From Paracoccaceae bacterium (GTDB taxonomy: Bacteria > Pseudomonadota > Alphaproteobacteria > Rhodobacterales > Rhodobacteraceae), in assembly GCA_030148225.1 (NCBI GenBank), contig JASBTX010000010.1, positions 62,001-126,000 of the forward strand: a DNA stretch of 64,000 nucleotides. The letters run 5' to 3'. The notes beneath the pieces were generated by a model, which was not told where the DNA came from, did not search any database, and saw only the letters and a list, made by a program, of their open reading frames with translations. This document shows, in pieces, positions 7,503 through 16,861 of this stretch (position 1 is its first letter; each line of letters begins with the position of its first letter). The position numbers and the translations under genes are program-made.

Positions 7503-8912
7503 ATGAAACGCGCATTGAATTCGCTTTCGGGCCGTTTCCTGATCCTGACCATCATCTTTGTGATGCTGGCAGAGGTATTCATCTTTGTTCCCTCTATCGC
7601 CCGCTTTCGCGAGGATTTCCTGCGCGCGCGGCTGGACCGGGCGCAGATCGCATCGCTTGCGCTTCTTGATGACAACATGGTTGATATGGATGTCGAGGAT
7701 GAGCTTCTGGCCAATGCCGAGGTCTTCAACGTTGTGCTCAGGCGGGATGAAGCGCGACGGCTGGTTCTGTCGTCTGAAATTCCTTCAGCAATCGTGGCCA
7801 GTTTCGATCTGCGCGATCCCCCGGCTTGGGAACTGATCCGTGATGCGATGCGCAGGCTCTTTGATCCCGAACCCCATGTGATCCGGGTGATTGGCGATCC
7901 CTCGCGCGAGGCGGGGCTTTTGATCGAGATCACCATGGATACGGCCAAACTCAGATCGGCCATGATCGACTATGGGCTGAACATCCTGTTCCTGTCTGCC
8001 TTTATCTCGGTGATCACGGCGCTGTTGCTCTTTCTCGCGGTGCGCCGTTTCCTCGTGCGACCGATCGAACGCGTGGTCCAGCACATGACAGCCTATGCCA
8101 ACGCACCGCAGGATGCCCGGCTGGTCATTCAGCCCAATGCAGGCCTGACCGAGCTTTATCAGGCTGAACAGGCACTACAGTCGCTCCAGACCCAACTGAC
8201 CGGCGCGCTCAAGCAAAAGGACCGTCTGGCCCAGCTGGGCGAGGCCGTTGCCAAGATCAGCCATGATCTGCGTAATATCCTGAACACCGCCCAGATATTC
8301 GCTGACCGCATGGAAATGAGCGAGGATCCGGGCGTTAAGCGCGCCGCGCCGAAACTGATGAATTCACTCAGCCGGGCGGTCAATCTGTGTGAAAGTTCGC
8401 TTGCCTTCGGTAAAGCCGAGGAAGCCCCACCCAAACTGTCGCGACATCCGTTTGCCGAGATCGCCCGGGATGTACTCGAAGGTGAGCGTCTGGCGGTTGG
8501 CGATGCGTCCATCACATTCACCGCCGACATCCCCGAGGATATGCTGGTGCGCTGCGATAACGAGCAATTGCACCGTGTCCTGTCCAACCTGACCCGCAAC
8601 GCGCGCCAGGCCATAACCTCGCGCGGGGCCGAAGGGACGATCAGCATCAGCGCAACCGAAACCGAGGCTGAATGGCTGATCCGGGTGTCTGATACCGGCC
8701 CCGGCCTGCCCAAGCGGGCGCTCGACAATATCTTTACCGCTTTTCAGGGCGGCACCACCAAAGAGGGCACCGGGTTGGGGCTGGTGATTTCGGCCGAGCT
8801 GGTGCGCGGGCATGGTGGCACACTGGAACTGACGCGCACGGACGAGACCGGAACTGAATTCCTGATCACCCTGCCCAAACAGGCCGTCGATGAGCCGGCA
8901 TTGACACCCTGA
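7503..8912 (+). CDS. Membrane sensor histidine kinase (no adjacent regulator)
   Basis: A 469-residue kinase. A transmembrane segment spans about residues 11-30, then a periplasmic sensor of about 120 residues, a second transmembrane segment (about 155-180) and a HAMP-like linker. The H-box is KISHDLRNILNTAQ (about residues 250-263), the N-box NLTRNARQAI, the G1 box DTGPGLP and the G2 box GTGLGLV. These are all the parts needed for autophosphorylation. No response regulator gene lies in the window, so its partner is elsewhere. A good AGGAG-type site precedes ATG 7503. It follows the flavoprotein gene by 29 bases and precedes the oxoprolinase-like gene by 45, suggesting co-transcription. Confidence 0.93.
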   Translation: MKRALNSLSGRFLILTIIFVMLAEVFIFVPSIARFREDFLRARLDRAQIASLALLDDNMVDMDVEDELLANAEVFNVVLRRDEARRLVLSSEIPSAIVASFDLRDPPAWELIRDAMRRLFDPEPHVIRVIGDPSREAGLLIEITMDTAKLRSAMIDYGLNILFLSAFISVITALLLFLAVRRFLVRPIERVVQHMTAYANAPQDARLVIQPNAGLTELYQAEQALQSLQTQLTGALKQKDRLAQLGEAVAKISHDLRNILNTAQIFADRMEMSEDPGVKRAAPKLMNSLSRAVNLCESSLAFGKAEEAPPKLSRHPFAEIARDVLEGERLAVGDASITFTADIPEDMLVRCDNEQLHRVLSNLTRNARQAITSRGAEGTISISATETEAEWLIRVSDTGPGLPKRALDNIFTAFQGGTTKEGTGLGLVISAELVRGHGGTLELTRTDETGTEFLITLPKQAVDEPALTP

Positions 8913-8957
8913 GCCCTGCCGCTAACGTCGCGCGGCGGGCAGGCAAGGAGCATCAGG

Positions 8958-11900
8958 GTGACGGGCGATTGGGAATTCTGGATTGATCGCGGTGGCACCT
9001 TTACCGATATCGTGGCCAAACGGCCCGATGGGACGCTGGCAACCCATAAATTACTAAGCGAAAATCCCGGGCGCTATGGTGACGCAGCGGTCGAAGGTAT
9101 CCGTGTCATGATGGACGTGCCGGTCGGCAAGCCGCTGCCCGCCGGGCGTATCCGCGCCGTCAAGATGGGCACAACGGTCGCAACCAACGCCCTGCTTGAG
9201 CGCAAGGGCGAGGATACGCTGCTGTTGATCACGCAGGGGTTCGGCGATCTTCTCCGGATCGGCTATCAGAACCGGCCCCGGCTCTTTGATCTTGATATCC
9301 GCCGTCCTGATCTGCTCTATTCCGATGTCGCCGAAATTCCGGGCCGCCTGGGCGCGGACGGTGTGGAAATCCAGCCGCTGGATCAGGATGCGGTGCGGGC
9401 GGCACTGCAAGCGGCTTATAATCAGGGCACACGCTCGGTCGCGATTGCCTTCATGCATTCCTATCTGAATCCGGCCCATGAAACTGTTGCCGCCGCCATC
9501 GCCCGCGACATCGGTTTTACCCAGGTTTCCGCCTCGCACGCCGTGTCTCGTCTGATTAAGCTGGTCGGGCGCGGTGATACGAGTGTGGTTGATGCCTATC
9601 TCTCGCCAATTCTGCGCCGCTACGTGGATCAGGTGGCGGCAGCGCTTGCCGCAGGGCAGGGCGCGGATGCGGGGCGACTTCTGTTCATGCAGTCAAATGG
9701 CGGGCTGACGGATGCAGCACTTTTTCAGGGCAAGGATGCGATCCTGTCCGGTCCGGCGGGCGGGATTGTCGGAATGGTCCGCACCGGTCAGGCAGCAGGT
9801 CACGACAGGCTGATCGGTTTTGACATGGGCGGCACCTCGACCGATGTCAGCCATTTCGCGGGCAGCTATGAACGCTCCTTCGAGACCGAAGTTGCGGGCG
9901 TGCGGATGCGCGCGCCGATGATGGATATCCACACGGTGGCGGCGGGCGGTGGCTCGATCCTGTCGTTTCGCGACGGGCGCTATCAGGTTGGTCCTGACAG
10001 TGCGGGCGCTGATCCCGGGCCTGCCTGCTATCGCCGTGGCGGGCCGCTGACCGTGACCGACTGCAATGTGATGCTGGGCAAGCTTTCGCCGCGGCATTTT
10101 CCCGCGGTGTTCGGCCCTGGTGGGGATCAGCCGCTTGATGCTGATATCGTCAGGCGAAAATTCGATGAACTGGCTGCAACAATCGCGGCCCATACCGGCG
10201 GTGACCCCGATCCGGCCGAGGTTGTGGCCGCCGGGTTCCTGCGCATCGCGGTCGATAACATGGCCAACGCGATCAAGAAGATCAGCGTTCAGCGTGGTCA
10301 TGATGTAACGCAATACACGCTCAACTGTTTTGGAGGTGCAGGCGGACAGCATGCCTGCCTCGTGGCTGACGCGCTGGGGATCACGCGCGTTTTTCTGCAC
10401 CCGTTTGCGGGCGTCCTGTCGGCCTATGGCATGGGGCTGGCTGAAATCCGCGCGCAGCGCGAGCGCCAGATCGACCTGCCCATATCCTCCGAGGCCGAGA
10501 CGCAGAAGGTTTTTGCCGAACTGTCCGCCGACCTGCGTGCCGAGGTCGCCGCCCAGGGCATCGCACCGGACCGTATCCGCGATGTCTGTCACGCGCATCT
10601 GCGCTATGAAGGCTCGCACCAGACACTCGAAGTGGCGCTGGGCAAACCAGCCGAAATGCAAAGCGCATTTGAGGCGGCGCATCTGCAGCGTTTCGGTTTT
10701 GTCTCGCCCGAGCGTGGGCTGATCACCGACATGATCAGCGTCGAGGCGATTGGTGAGACCGGCAATAATCCTGATTTGCCGACGCGCGGGGGCGAAGGTG
10801 AAGCGCTGGACAGGGTTCGGGCCCATATGGACGGGGCATGGCAGGATGTCTCCATCCACGACCGCGATGAACTAAGCCCCGGCGCAACCCTGACCGGGCC
10901 GGTCATCATACGCGAAAATACCGGCACGACCGTGGTCGAACCGGGCTGGAGCGCCCGCCCGGATGCGGCAGGCAACCTCATCCTCGAGCGTCACATCCCC
11001 AAGGCGCGTGAACGCGAGATCGGCACGGATGCCGACCCCGTTCTGCTGGAGGTTTTCAACAATCTCTTCATGTCTGTTGCCGATCAGATGGGTGCAACGC
11101 TTGCCAACACGTCCTGGTCGGTCAACATTAAGGAAAGGCTGGATTTTTCCTGCGCCATCTTTGATGAGCGTGGCGATCTGGTGGCGAATGCACCGCATGT
11201 TCCCGTGCATCTGGGATCGATGTCCGACAGTATCCGCACCATCATGCGCGAGAACGCGGGCGATATTCATCCCGGCGATGCCTTCATGCTGAACTCACCC
11301 TATAACGGTGGTACGCATCTGCCTGATGTCACCGTTGTCACGCCGGTCTTTGTCGATGGGCGGGTGGTGTTCTGGCTGGGCGCGCGCGGGCACCATGCCG
11401 ATATCGGCGGGCGAACCCCGGGCAGCGCACCCCCCGATTCCACACATATCGATCAGGAAGGCGTTCTGATCGACAATTTCCGGCTGGTCAGCAAGGGTTT
11501 GTTCAGACAGGCCGAGGCTGAGGCGTTCTTGTCCTCGGGCCGCTATCCCTGCCGAAACATTCCGCACAACATGGCCGATCTCAAGGCACAGGTCGCCGCC
11601 AATGAAACCGGGCGCCGGGCATTGCTGGGCGTGGTTGAGCAATTCGGGCTGGGGGCCGTGCTAGCCTATATGGGCCATGTTCAGGACAATGCCGAAGCCT
11701 GCGTGAGAGAGGTGATCGACAGGCTGGAGGACGGAGAGTTCACCTATCCCACCGATACCGGCCCCGTGATCCGGGTGCGCGTCTCGGTCGATCACGATGC
11801 GCGCGAAGCGGTGATCGATTTCACCGGCACCTCGGATCAAAACCCCGGCAATTTCAATGCCCCCCGCTCTGTCTGTTCTGCTGTTGTGCTCTATGTCTTC

Positions 11901-12563
11901 CGTACGCTGGTCGAACGGAACATCCCGCTGAACGAAGGTTGTCTGAAACCGCTCAGGATTATCGTGCCCGACGGATCAATGCTCAATCCCCAGCGCCCCG
12001 CCGCCGTCATTTCGGGCAATACCGAGGTGTCACAGGCCATGTGCAACGCGCTATATGGGGCGCTTGGAGTCATCGCCGGATCACAGGCCACCATGAATAA
12101 CTTTGTCTGGGGCAATGACCAATTCCAGAATTACGAAACCATCGCGGGAGGAACCGGCGCAGGACCGGGCTTTGATGGCTGCGACGCGGTGCAAAGCCAC
12201 ATGACAAACACCCTCATGACCGATCCTGAAATTCTGGAAAAACGGTTTCCCGTGCGGCTGGAGCAATTTGCGATCCGGCGCGGTTCGGGCGGCTCGGGGC
12301 GCTGGCGGGGCGGCGACGGTGTCACGCGTATCCTGCGTTTTCTGACGGGTGTGACCGTCACCACCCTTTGCGGGCATCGCCGTATCGCACCCTTTGGTGT
12401 GGCTGGTGGATCGGCGGGAGCAACAGGCCGCAACGCCGCCATATTGGGGGATGGAACGATCCACGAACTGGAAGGCAATGCCGAAATTGAGTTGAACCCC
12501 GGCGCCGCGTTTCTGATGGAAACGCCGGGTGGTGGCGGCTGGGGTCAGTCCAACGACGGATAG
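8958..12563 (+). CDS. Fused HyuA-HyuB hydantoinase/5-oxoprolinase-like protein
   Basis: A 1201-residue protein joining two enzyme halves. The HyuA-like N-terminal half (about residues 1-680) begins FWIDRGGTFTDIVAKRPDG and has the ASKHA-type ATP-binding motif GFDMGGTSTDVSHF (about 288-301). The HyuB-like half (about 690-1200) carries NSPYNGGTHLPDVT and ARGHHADIGGRTPGS. This is the architecture of ATP-dependent 5-oxoprolinase, which opens 5-oxoproline to glutamate, and of related N-cyclic amide hydrolases; I cannot fix the substrate. GTG 8958 has AAGGAG upstream. The 3' end overlaps the end of bhcR by 19 bases on the opposite strand. There is no separate hyuB gene, as expected for a fusion. Confidence 0.88.
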   Translation: MTGDWEFWIDRGGTFTDIVAKRPDGTLATHKLLSENPGRYGDAAVEGIRVMMDVPVGKPLPAGRIRAVKMGTTVATNALLERKGEDTLLLITQGFGDLLRIGYQNRPRLFDLDIRRPDLLYSDVAEIPGRLGADGVEIQPLDQDAVRAALQAAYNQGTRSVAIAFMHSYLNPAHETVAAAIARDIGFTQVSASHAVSRLIKLVGRGDTSVVDAYLSPILRRYVDQVAAALAAGQGADAGRLLFMQSNGGLTDAALFQGKDAILSGPAGGIVGMVRTGQAAGHDRLIGFDMGGTSTDVSHFAGSYERSFETEVAGVRMRAPMMDIHTVAAGGGSILSFRDGRYQVGPDSAGADPGPACYRRGGPLTVTDCNVMLGKLSPRHFPAVFGPGGDQPLDADIVRRKFDELAATIAAHTGGDPDPAEVVAAGFLRIAVDNMANAIKKISVQRGHDVTQYTLNCFGGAGGQHACLVADALGITRVFLHPFAGVLSAYGMGLAEIRAQRERQIDLPISSEAETQKVFAELSADLRAEVAAQGIAPDRIRDVCHAHLRYEGSHQTLEVALGKPAEMQSAFEAAHLQRFGFVSPERGLITDMISVEAIGETGNNPDLPTRGGEGEALDRVRAHMDGAWQDVSIHDRDELSPGATLTGPVIIRENTGTTVVEPGWSARPDAAGNLILERHIPKAREREIGTDADPVLLEVFNNLFMSVADQMGATLANTSWSVNIKERLDFSCAIFDERGDLVANAPHVPVHLGSMSDSIRTIMRENAGDIHPGDAFMLNSPYNGGTHLPDVTVVTPVFVDGRVVFWLGARGHHADIGGRTPGSAPPDSTHIDQEGVLIDNFRLVSKGLFRQAEAEAFLSSGRYPCRNIPHNMADLKAQVAANETGRRALLGVVEQFGLGAVLAYMGHVQDNAEACVREVIDRLEDGEFTYPTDTGPVIRVRVSVDHDAREAVIDFTGTSDQNPGNFNAPRSVCSAVVLYVFRTLVERNIPLNEGCLKPLRIIVPDGSMLNPQRPAAVISGNTEVSQAMCNALYGALGVIAGSQATMNNFVWGNDQFQNYETIAGGTGAGPGFDGCDAVQSHMTNTLMTDPEILEKRFPVRLEQFAIRRGSGGSGRWRGGDGVTRILRFLTGVTVTTLCGHRRIAPFGVAGGSAGATGRNAAILGDGTIHELEGNAEIELNPGAAFLMETPGGGGWGQSNDG

Positions 12564-13366
12564 CGCCCGCCAATAGCCTCGGTCACGGTATCCGCGGCGG
12601 CCCTGACACGTTCGCCGAATTCCGATTGTTTGGGCCCGGGGATGCGAAAGCCGGGGCCGGATACGGAAATACCGGCAATTGCCTCGCCATGGGTGTTGAA
12701 TATCGCCGCCGCGATACAGCGCATGCCGGTGGCTTTTTCCTCGTTGTCGATGGCGTAACCCCGCCGCCGGACCCTTTCCAGGTCGTTCATCAGATCGTCC
12801 AGATTGCTGTTCGTCCGGTCGGTAAAACGTTCCAGCCCCTCGGTCTCGGCAATCTGTTCCACACGCTCGCGCGGATAATGAGCCAAGAGCGCCTTGCCGA
12901 TTCCCGAGGCATGCATCGGGCTTTTCGTTCCCGGGGGAAAAAAGGCACGGATGGTTTCGTGAGTCTCAACCTGCGAGATGAAGATGACCTGCCCATCCTC
13001 GGCCAGACCCAGATTGGCCGTCTCGCCCGTGTCGCGCATCAGCGCATGCATGGCGGCGCGGCTGCGTTCAACCACGTTCGAGCGCCGCAAAAAGGCCGAG
13101 CCGGCCCGGAATGCACCGGCACCGACATACCAAAGCTGCGATTCCTCATCGATTTCCAGCATTTTATGCGCCGCCATCGTCGTCAAAACCCGATAGACCG
13201 TCGCCGCCGACTGGCCAGTCTCCTCGGCCAGTTCCGACAGGGTGATCCCGTCATGTTCGGACACGGTGCGCATCAGGATCAGCGCCCGGTCAAGCGTCTG
13301 AATCGTGTTTTGTTCTGTCTTGTCGTTGAACGCCTTGGGGCGCCCCCGTTGACGTGAACCCGCCAT
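12545..13366 (-). CDS. bhcR: IclR-family regulator of the beta-hydroxyaspartate cycle, BhcR
   Basis: A 273-residue IclR-type regulator. The winged helix-turn-helix is at about residues 25-85 (LSELAEETGQSAATVYRVL), followed by the effector domain with the family segment SGIGKALLAHYPRERVE. Divergent placement next to a complete bhcABCD operon identifies it as BhcR, the regulator described for this cycle in Paracoccus and related bacteria, where it senses glyoxylate. That assignment rests on context and on established literature, not on sequence alone. ATG 13366 has GAGG eight bases upstream. The inverted repeat at 13380-13422 lies directly in front of it. Its tail overlaps the convergent oxoprolinase-like gene. 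Confidence 0.9.
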   Translation of the reverse strand: MAGSRQRGRPKAFNDKTEQNTIQTLDRALILMRTVSEHDGITLSELAEETGQSAATVYRVLTTMAAHKMLEIDEESQLWYVGAGAFRAGSAFLRRSNVVERSRAAMHALMRDTGETANLGLAEDGQVIFISQVETHETIRAFFPPGTKSPMHASGIGKALLAHYPRERVEQIAETEGLERFTDRTNSNLDDLMNDLERVRRRGYAIDNEEKATGMRCIAAAIFNTHGEAIAGISVSGPGFRIPGPKQSEFGERVRAAADTVTEAIGGRYPSLD

Positions 13367-13379
13367 ATCAGCCTCAGAT

Positions 13380-13422
13380 CATTTTTCTGCTCGATTTCAC
13401 CCTAGATCGAATTGAAAAAATG
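13380..13422 (+). promoter_or_regulatory. Inverted repeat between bhcR and bhcA, candidate BhcR operator
   Basis: The arm CATTTTTCTGCTCGAT (13380-13395) faces ATCGAATTGAAAAAATG (13406-13422). They are near reverse complements (CATTTTT, a C, three variable bases, TCGAT) with one base difference in length and a 10-base centre. A second palindrome, AAAATT-AAC-AATTTT, is at 13433-13447. The whole gap 13367-13539 is strikingly AT-rich compared with the surrounding genes. The site suits an IclR-type dimer controlling both genes. Confidence 0.55.
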
Positions 13423-13539
13423 TAAAGTCCTGAAAATTAACAATTTTATTAAGTGCCTATAAAAACGAAATTTATTTTCAAAAAAATTGTGCGGAACGGG
13501 TGCAGGCCCTATGACGAAGACAGCAACCGGAGCAAGCCT

Positions 13540-14724
13540 ATGTCTGATCAAAATCCAGTCTTCATTCCCGGCCCCACCAATATTCCCGAGGTGCTGCGCC
13601 GGGCCTGCGATCTGCCGACCATCGATCATCGCTCGGCGGCGTTTGCCGATATCTTTGTCCCTGCCCGTCAGGCGGCGCAGGCGGTCATGAAATGCGAAAC
13701 CGGACAGGTGGTGATCTTTCCGGCCACGGGCACCGGCGCGTGGGAGGCCTCGATCAGCAATACGCTCTCGCCCGGCGACAGGGTGCTTGCCGCGCGTCAT
13801 GGCATGTTTTCGCATCGATGGATCGATATGTGTCAGCGCTTTGGTCTGGATGTAGAAGTGGTGAACGAGACCTGGGGAAACCCCCTGCCGGTCGCGGAGT
13901 TTTCCCGCATCCTGACTGCTGACACGGATCACCGGATCAGGGCGGTGCTGGCCACCCACAACGAAACCGCCACAGGTGTCACCAGCGATATCGCCGCGCT
14001 GCGCACCGCGCTGGACGCTGCCGGTCATCCTGCCCTGCTGATGGTCGATGGCGTCAGTTCCATCGGGTCGATGGATTTCCGGATGGAGGAATGGGGTGTC
14101 GACCTTGCCGTGACCGGTTCGCAAAAGGGCTTCATGCTGCCGCCCGGCCTTGCCATTGTCGGCATCAGCCAGAAGGCGCTTGGCCATATCGATCAGGCGC
14201 GGCTTCCCAGAACGTTTTTCGATTTCAGGGATATGCTCAACTCCCATGCAGCCGGCGGTTATCCCTATACGCCGCCTGTCGGGCTTTTGAACGGGTTGGC
14301 CTGCTCTGGCCGGATGTTGCTGGACGAGGGGCTGGAGGCGGTATTTGTCCGCCACCGGCATATCGCCAACGGGGTACGCGCCGCCGTTGATGCATGGGGC
14401 CTGTCGCTTTGTGCCCGCGAACCCGCCAGCCGATCCGACACCGTCACCGCCATCATGGCCCCGGCCGGTTTCGATGCCACAGCCGTGGTCAGCCGGGCCG
14501 CCGATACCTATGGCATGGCCTTTGGCGCGGGTTTGGGCGATGTCGCCGGCAAGGTATTTCGCATCGGCCACCTTGGTTCGCTGAGCGAACCGATGATGCT
14601 GTCGGGGATTGCCACGATTGAAATGGTGATGGCCGATCTGGGCTATCCGATCATGCTTGGATCGGGGGTTGCCGCCGCGCAGCGCGTCTATTCCAGACCT
14701 GCCCAGAGAGCGGCAGCGGCATGA
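13540..14724 (+). CDS. bhcA: Aspartate--glyoxylate aminotransferase BhcA
   Basis: A 394-residue class V PLP-dependent aminotransferase of the serine/alanine-glyoxylate type. The N-terminus FIPGPTNIPEVLRRA binds substrate, ATGTGAWEAS contacts PLP, and the Schiff-base lysine is in TGSQKGFMLPPG (about residue 193). In the beta-hydroxyaspartate cycle BhcA transfers the amino group of aspartate to glyoxylate, giving glycine and oxaloacetate. Identity is secured by the order bhcA-B-C-D. I start at ATG 13540, behind GGAG at 13529-13532; earlier in-frame codons lack a site. Its last codons overlap bhcB by ATGA, indicating coupled translation. Confidence 0.93.
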   Translation: MSDQNPVFIPGPTNIPEVLRRACDLPTIDHRSAAFADIFVPARQAAQAVMKCETGQVVIFPATGTGAWEASISNTLSPGDRVLAARHGMFSHRWIDMCQRFGLDVEVVNETWGNPLPVAEFSRILTADTDHRIRAVLATHNETATGVTSDIAALRTALDAAGHPALLMVDGVSSIGSMDFRMEEWGVDLAVTGSQKGFMLPPGLAIVGISQKALGHIDQARLPRTFFDFRDMLNSHAAGGYPYTPPVGLLNGLACSGRMLLDEGLEAVFVRHRHIANGVRAAVDAWGLSLCAREPASRSDTVTAIMAPAGFDATAVVSRAADTYGMAFGAGLGDVAGKVFRIGHLGSLSEPMMLSGIATIEMVMADLGYPIMLGSGVAAAQRVYSRPAQRAAAA

Positions 14725-15698
14725 CCGGCCCGGTGACACCCCCGACATTTGCAGATGTCCAGGAGGCCGCGGCGCGGATCAGGCCGCATATCCACCGAAC
14801 GCCGGTGCTGACCTCTTCCTTTCTGAATGCCCTGACGGGGGCAGAGCTGTTCTTCAAATGCGAAAATTTTCAGAAGGCAGGGGCCTTCAAGGTCCGGGGT
14901 GCCTCCAATGCCGTTTTCGGCCTGCCTGAGGCGCGCACCGGGGCGGGTGTGGCAACGCATTCTTCGGGCAATCATGCGCTGTCGCTGTCTTATGCTGCCG
15001 GGCGGCGCGGGATTCCGGTGACCGTGGTGATGCCCCGCACCGCGCCCGAGGCCAAGAAAGCCGCCGTCAGGGGCTATGGCGGCACAATCGTGGAGTGCGA
15101 GCCGTCGACATCATCGCGCGAGGCGGTGTTTGCCAAAGTCGTCGCCCAATCCGGTGCGGATTTCGTCCACCCCTACAACGACCCGCGCGTCATCGCCGGG
15201 CAGGGGACCTGCGCGCTTGAACTGATGGAACAGGTTGAGGGGCTGGATGCCGTGATTGCGCCTATCGGCGGTGGCGGCATGATTTCAGGCACCTGTCTGA
15301 CCCTATCCGCGATCGCGCCCGATATCGACATTTTCGCAGCCGAGCCTGCGCGCGCTGATGACGCTTGTCGCAGCTTCCGGGCCGGGCATATCATTGCCGA
15401 TGACGCACCGGACACCATCGCGGATGGGCTGAAAGTGCCGCTGAAGGACCTGACATGGCATTTCGTGCGCAATCACGTAACCGATATCCTGCTGGCCGAC
15501 GAGGATGAGATCATTTCGGCCATGCTGCTGACATGGCAGCGGATGAAAATCGTGGTCGAGGCCAGTTCCTCTGTGCCGCTGGCCACCCTGCTGAAACACA
15601 AGGACCGGTTCCGGGGGCGCCGCATCGGCGTCATCCTGACCGGTGGAAATGTTGATCTGAACCGTCTGCCATGGACCGGCAGCGAGAAAGGCGAATGA
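14721..15698 (+). CDS. bhcB: beta-Hydroxyaspartate dehydratase BhcB
   Basis: A 325-residue fold-type II PLP enzyme of the serine/threonine dehydratase family. The PLP lysine lies in FQKAGAFKVRGASNAV (about residue 56), the substrate loop is SSGNHALSL, and the phosphate-binding glycine loop is PIGGGGMISG (about residues 182-191). In the cycle it converts (2R,3S)-beta-hydroxyaspartate to iminosuccinate with loss of water. Generic annotation would call it threonine ammonia-lyase, but its position between bhcA and bhcC supports BhcB. No regulatory ACT domain is present, consistent with a catabolic form. It overlaps bhcA and bhcC by four bases each. Confidence 0.93.
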   Translation: MTGPVTPPTFADVQEAAARIRPHIHRTPVLTSSFLNALTGAELFFKCENFQKAGAFKVRGASNAVFGLPEARTGAGVATHSSGNHALSLSYAAGRRGIPVTVVMPRTAPEAKKAAVRGYGGTIVECEPSTSSREAVFAKVVAQSGADFVHPYNDPRVIAGQGTCALELMEQVEGLDAVIAPIGGGGMISGTCLTLSAIAPDIDIFAAEPARADDACRSFRAGHIIADDAPDTIADGLKVPLKDLTWHFVRNHVTDILLADEDEIISAMLLTWQRMKIVVEASSSVPLATLLKHKDRFRGRRIGVILTGGNVDLNRLPWTGSEKGE

Positions 15699-16861
15699 TG
15701 TCCCACCCACGCGAATTTGACGGCCTTGAGGTCGGCTACGACGTCCCGGCCGCCATCGGCATGGATGCCGCAGAAATCCAGACACCGGCGCTGATCCTCG
15801 ATCTCGATGCGCTCGAGGCGAACATCATCAAGATGGGCGAAATTGCCAAATCCATGGGCGTGCGCCACCGCGTTCATGGCAAAATGCACAAATCCGTCGA
15901 TGTCGCCCTGTTGCAGGAACGGCTGGGCGGCTCCTGCGGGGTCTGCTGTCAGAAGGTCAGCGAGGCCGAGGTTTTTGTCCGGGGTGGCGTAAAGGATGTG
16001 CTCGTGTCGAACCAGGTGCGCGACCCGCACAAGATCGACCGGCTGGCGCGCCTGCCCAAACTGGGTGCGCGCACGATCTGCTGTGTCGATGATATTGCCA
16101 ATGTGGCCCAGCTGTCCGGGGCCGCAACCCGGCATGGCACAACCATCGAATGCCTTGTCGAAATTGATTGCGGCGCCGGGCGCTGTGGTGTCAGCGCGGG
16201 CCAGCCCGTGGTCGATATTGCGCGCGCAATTGATGCCGCGCCGGGCCTGAAATTCGCGGGTATACAGGCCTATCAGGGCGCGATGCAGCATCTTGATCTT
16301 TACGCTGATCGCAGGGCCAAGATCGACATCGCCGTCGATATGGTCCGCCGGTCGGTCGATATGCTCTCGGATGCCGGGCTTGAATGCGATATCATCGGTG
16401 GTGGCGGAACGGGATCTTATCATTTCGAAGGAAATTCAGGCGTTTACAACGAATTGCAATGCGGCTCCTATGCTTTCATGGATGCCGATTACGGTCGGAT
16501 TCTGGATGCTGACGGCAACCGGATCGATCAGACCGAGTTTCAGAATGCCCTGTTCATCCTGACCAGCATCATGAGCCACGCCAAAGCGGATCTTGCCATC
16601 TGCGATGCCGGGCTCAAGGCGCAATCCGTCGATAGCGGGTTGCCGGTGATCTTTGGCCGCGATGACGTTGAATATCTGAAATGTTCGGACGAGCACGGGG
16701 TGATCGCGGATCCGGAGGGCGTGCTGGCTGTCAATGACCGGCTGCGGCTGGTACCGGGGCACTGCGACCCGACCTGCAATGTCCATGACTGGTATGTGGG
16801 CGTGCGAAACGGGCGCGTTGAAACGCTCTGGCCGGTTTCTGCCCGCGGCAAGGCCTTCTGA
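15695..16861 (+). CDS. bhcC: beta-Hydroxyaspartate aldolase BhcC
   Basis: A 388-residue alanine-racemase-fold PLP enzyme of the D-threonine aldolase type. The lysine that binds PLP is in VHGKMHKSVDVA; VEIDCGAGRCGV and SGGGTGSYHFE-like segments (here GGGGTGSYHFEGNSG) follow; the metal-binding end is PGHCDPTCNVHDWYVGVRNG. BhcC condenses glycine and glyoxylate to (2R,3S)-beta-hydroxyaspartate, the carbon-carbon bond-forming step of the cycle. Two adjacent ATGs at 15695 and 15698 are possible starts; AAAGG at 15687-15691 is better spaced for 15698, while 15695 gives an ATGA overlap with bhcB. Confidence 0.94.
   Translation: MMSHPREFDGLEVGYDVPAAIGMDAAEIQTPALILDLDALEANIIKMGEIAKSMGVRHRVHGKMHKSVDVALLQERLGGSCGVCCQKVSEAEVFVRGGVKDVLVSNQVRDPHKIDRLARLPKLGARTICCVDDIANVAQLSGAATRHGTTIECLVEIDCGAGRCGVSAGQPVVDIARAIDAAPGLKFAGIQAYQGAMQHLDLYADRRAKIDIAVDMVRRSVDMLSDAGLECDIIGGGGTGSYHFEGNSGVYNELQCGSYAFMDADYGRILDADGNRIDQTEFQNALFILTSIMSHAKADLAICDAGLKAQSVDSGLPVIFGRDDVEYLKCSDEHGVIADPEGVLAVNDRLRLVPGHCDPTCNVHDWYVGVRNGRVETLWPVSARGKAF

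Noticed and set aside
9693-10859. Open frame of 388 codons antisense to the oxoprolinase-like gene
   Set aside because: The sense strand has intact HyuA motifs over the same region; the antisense product is histidine- and arginine-rich without motif.
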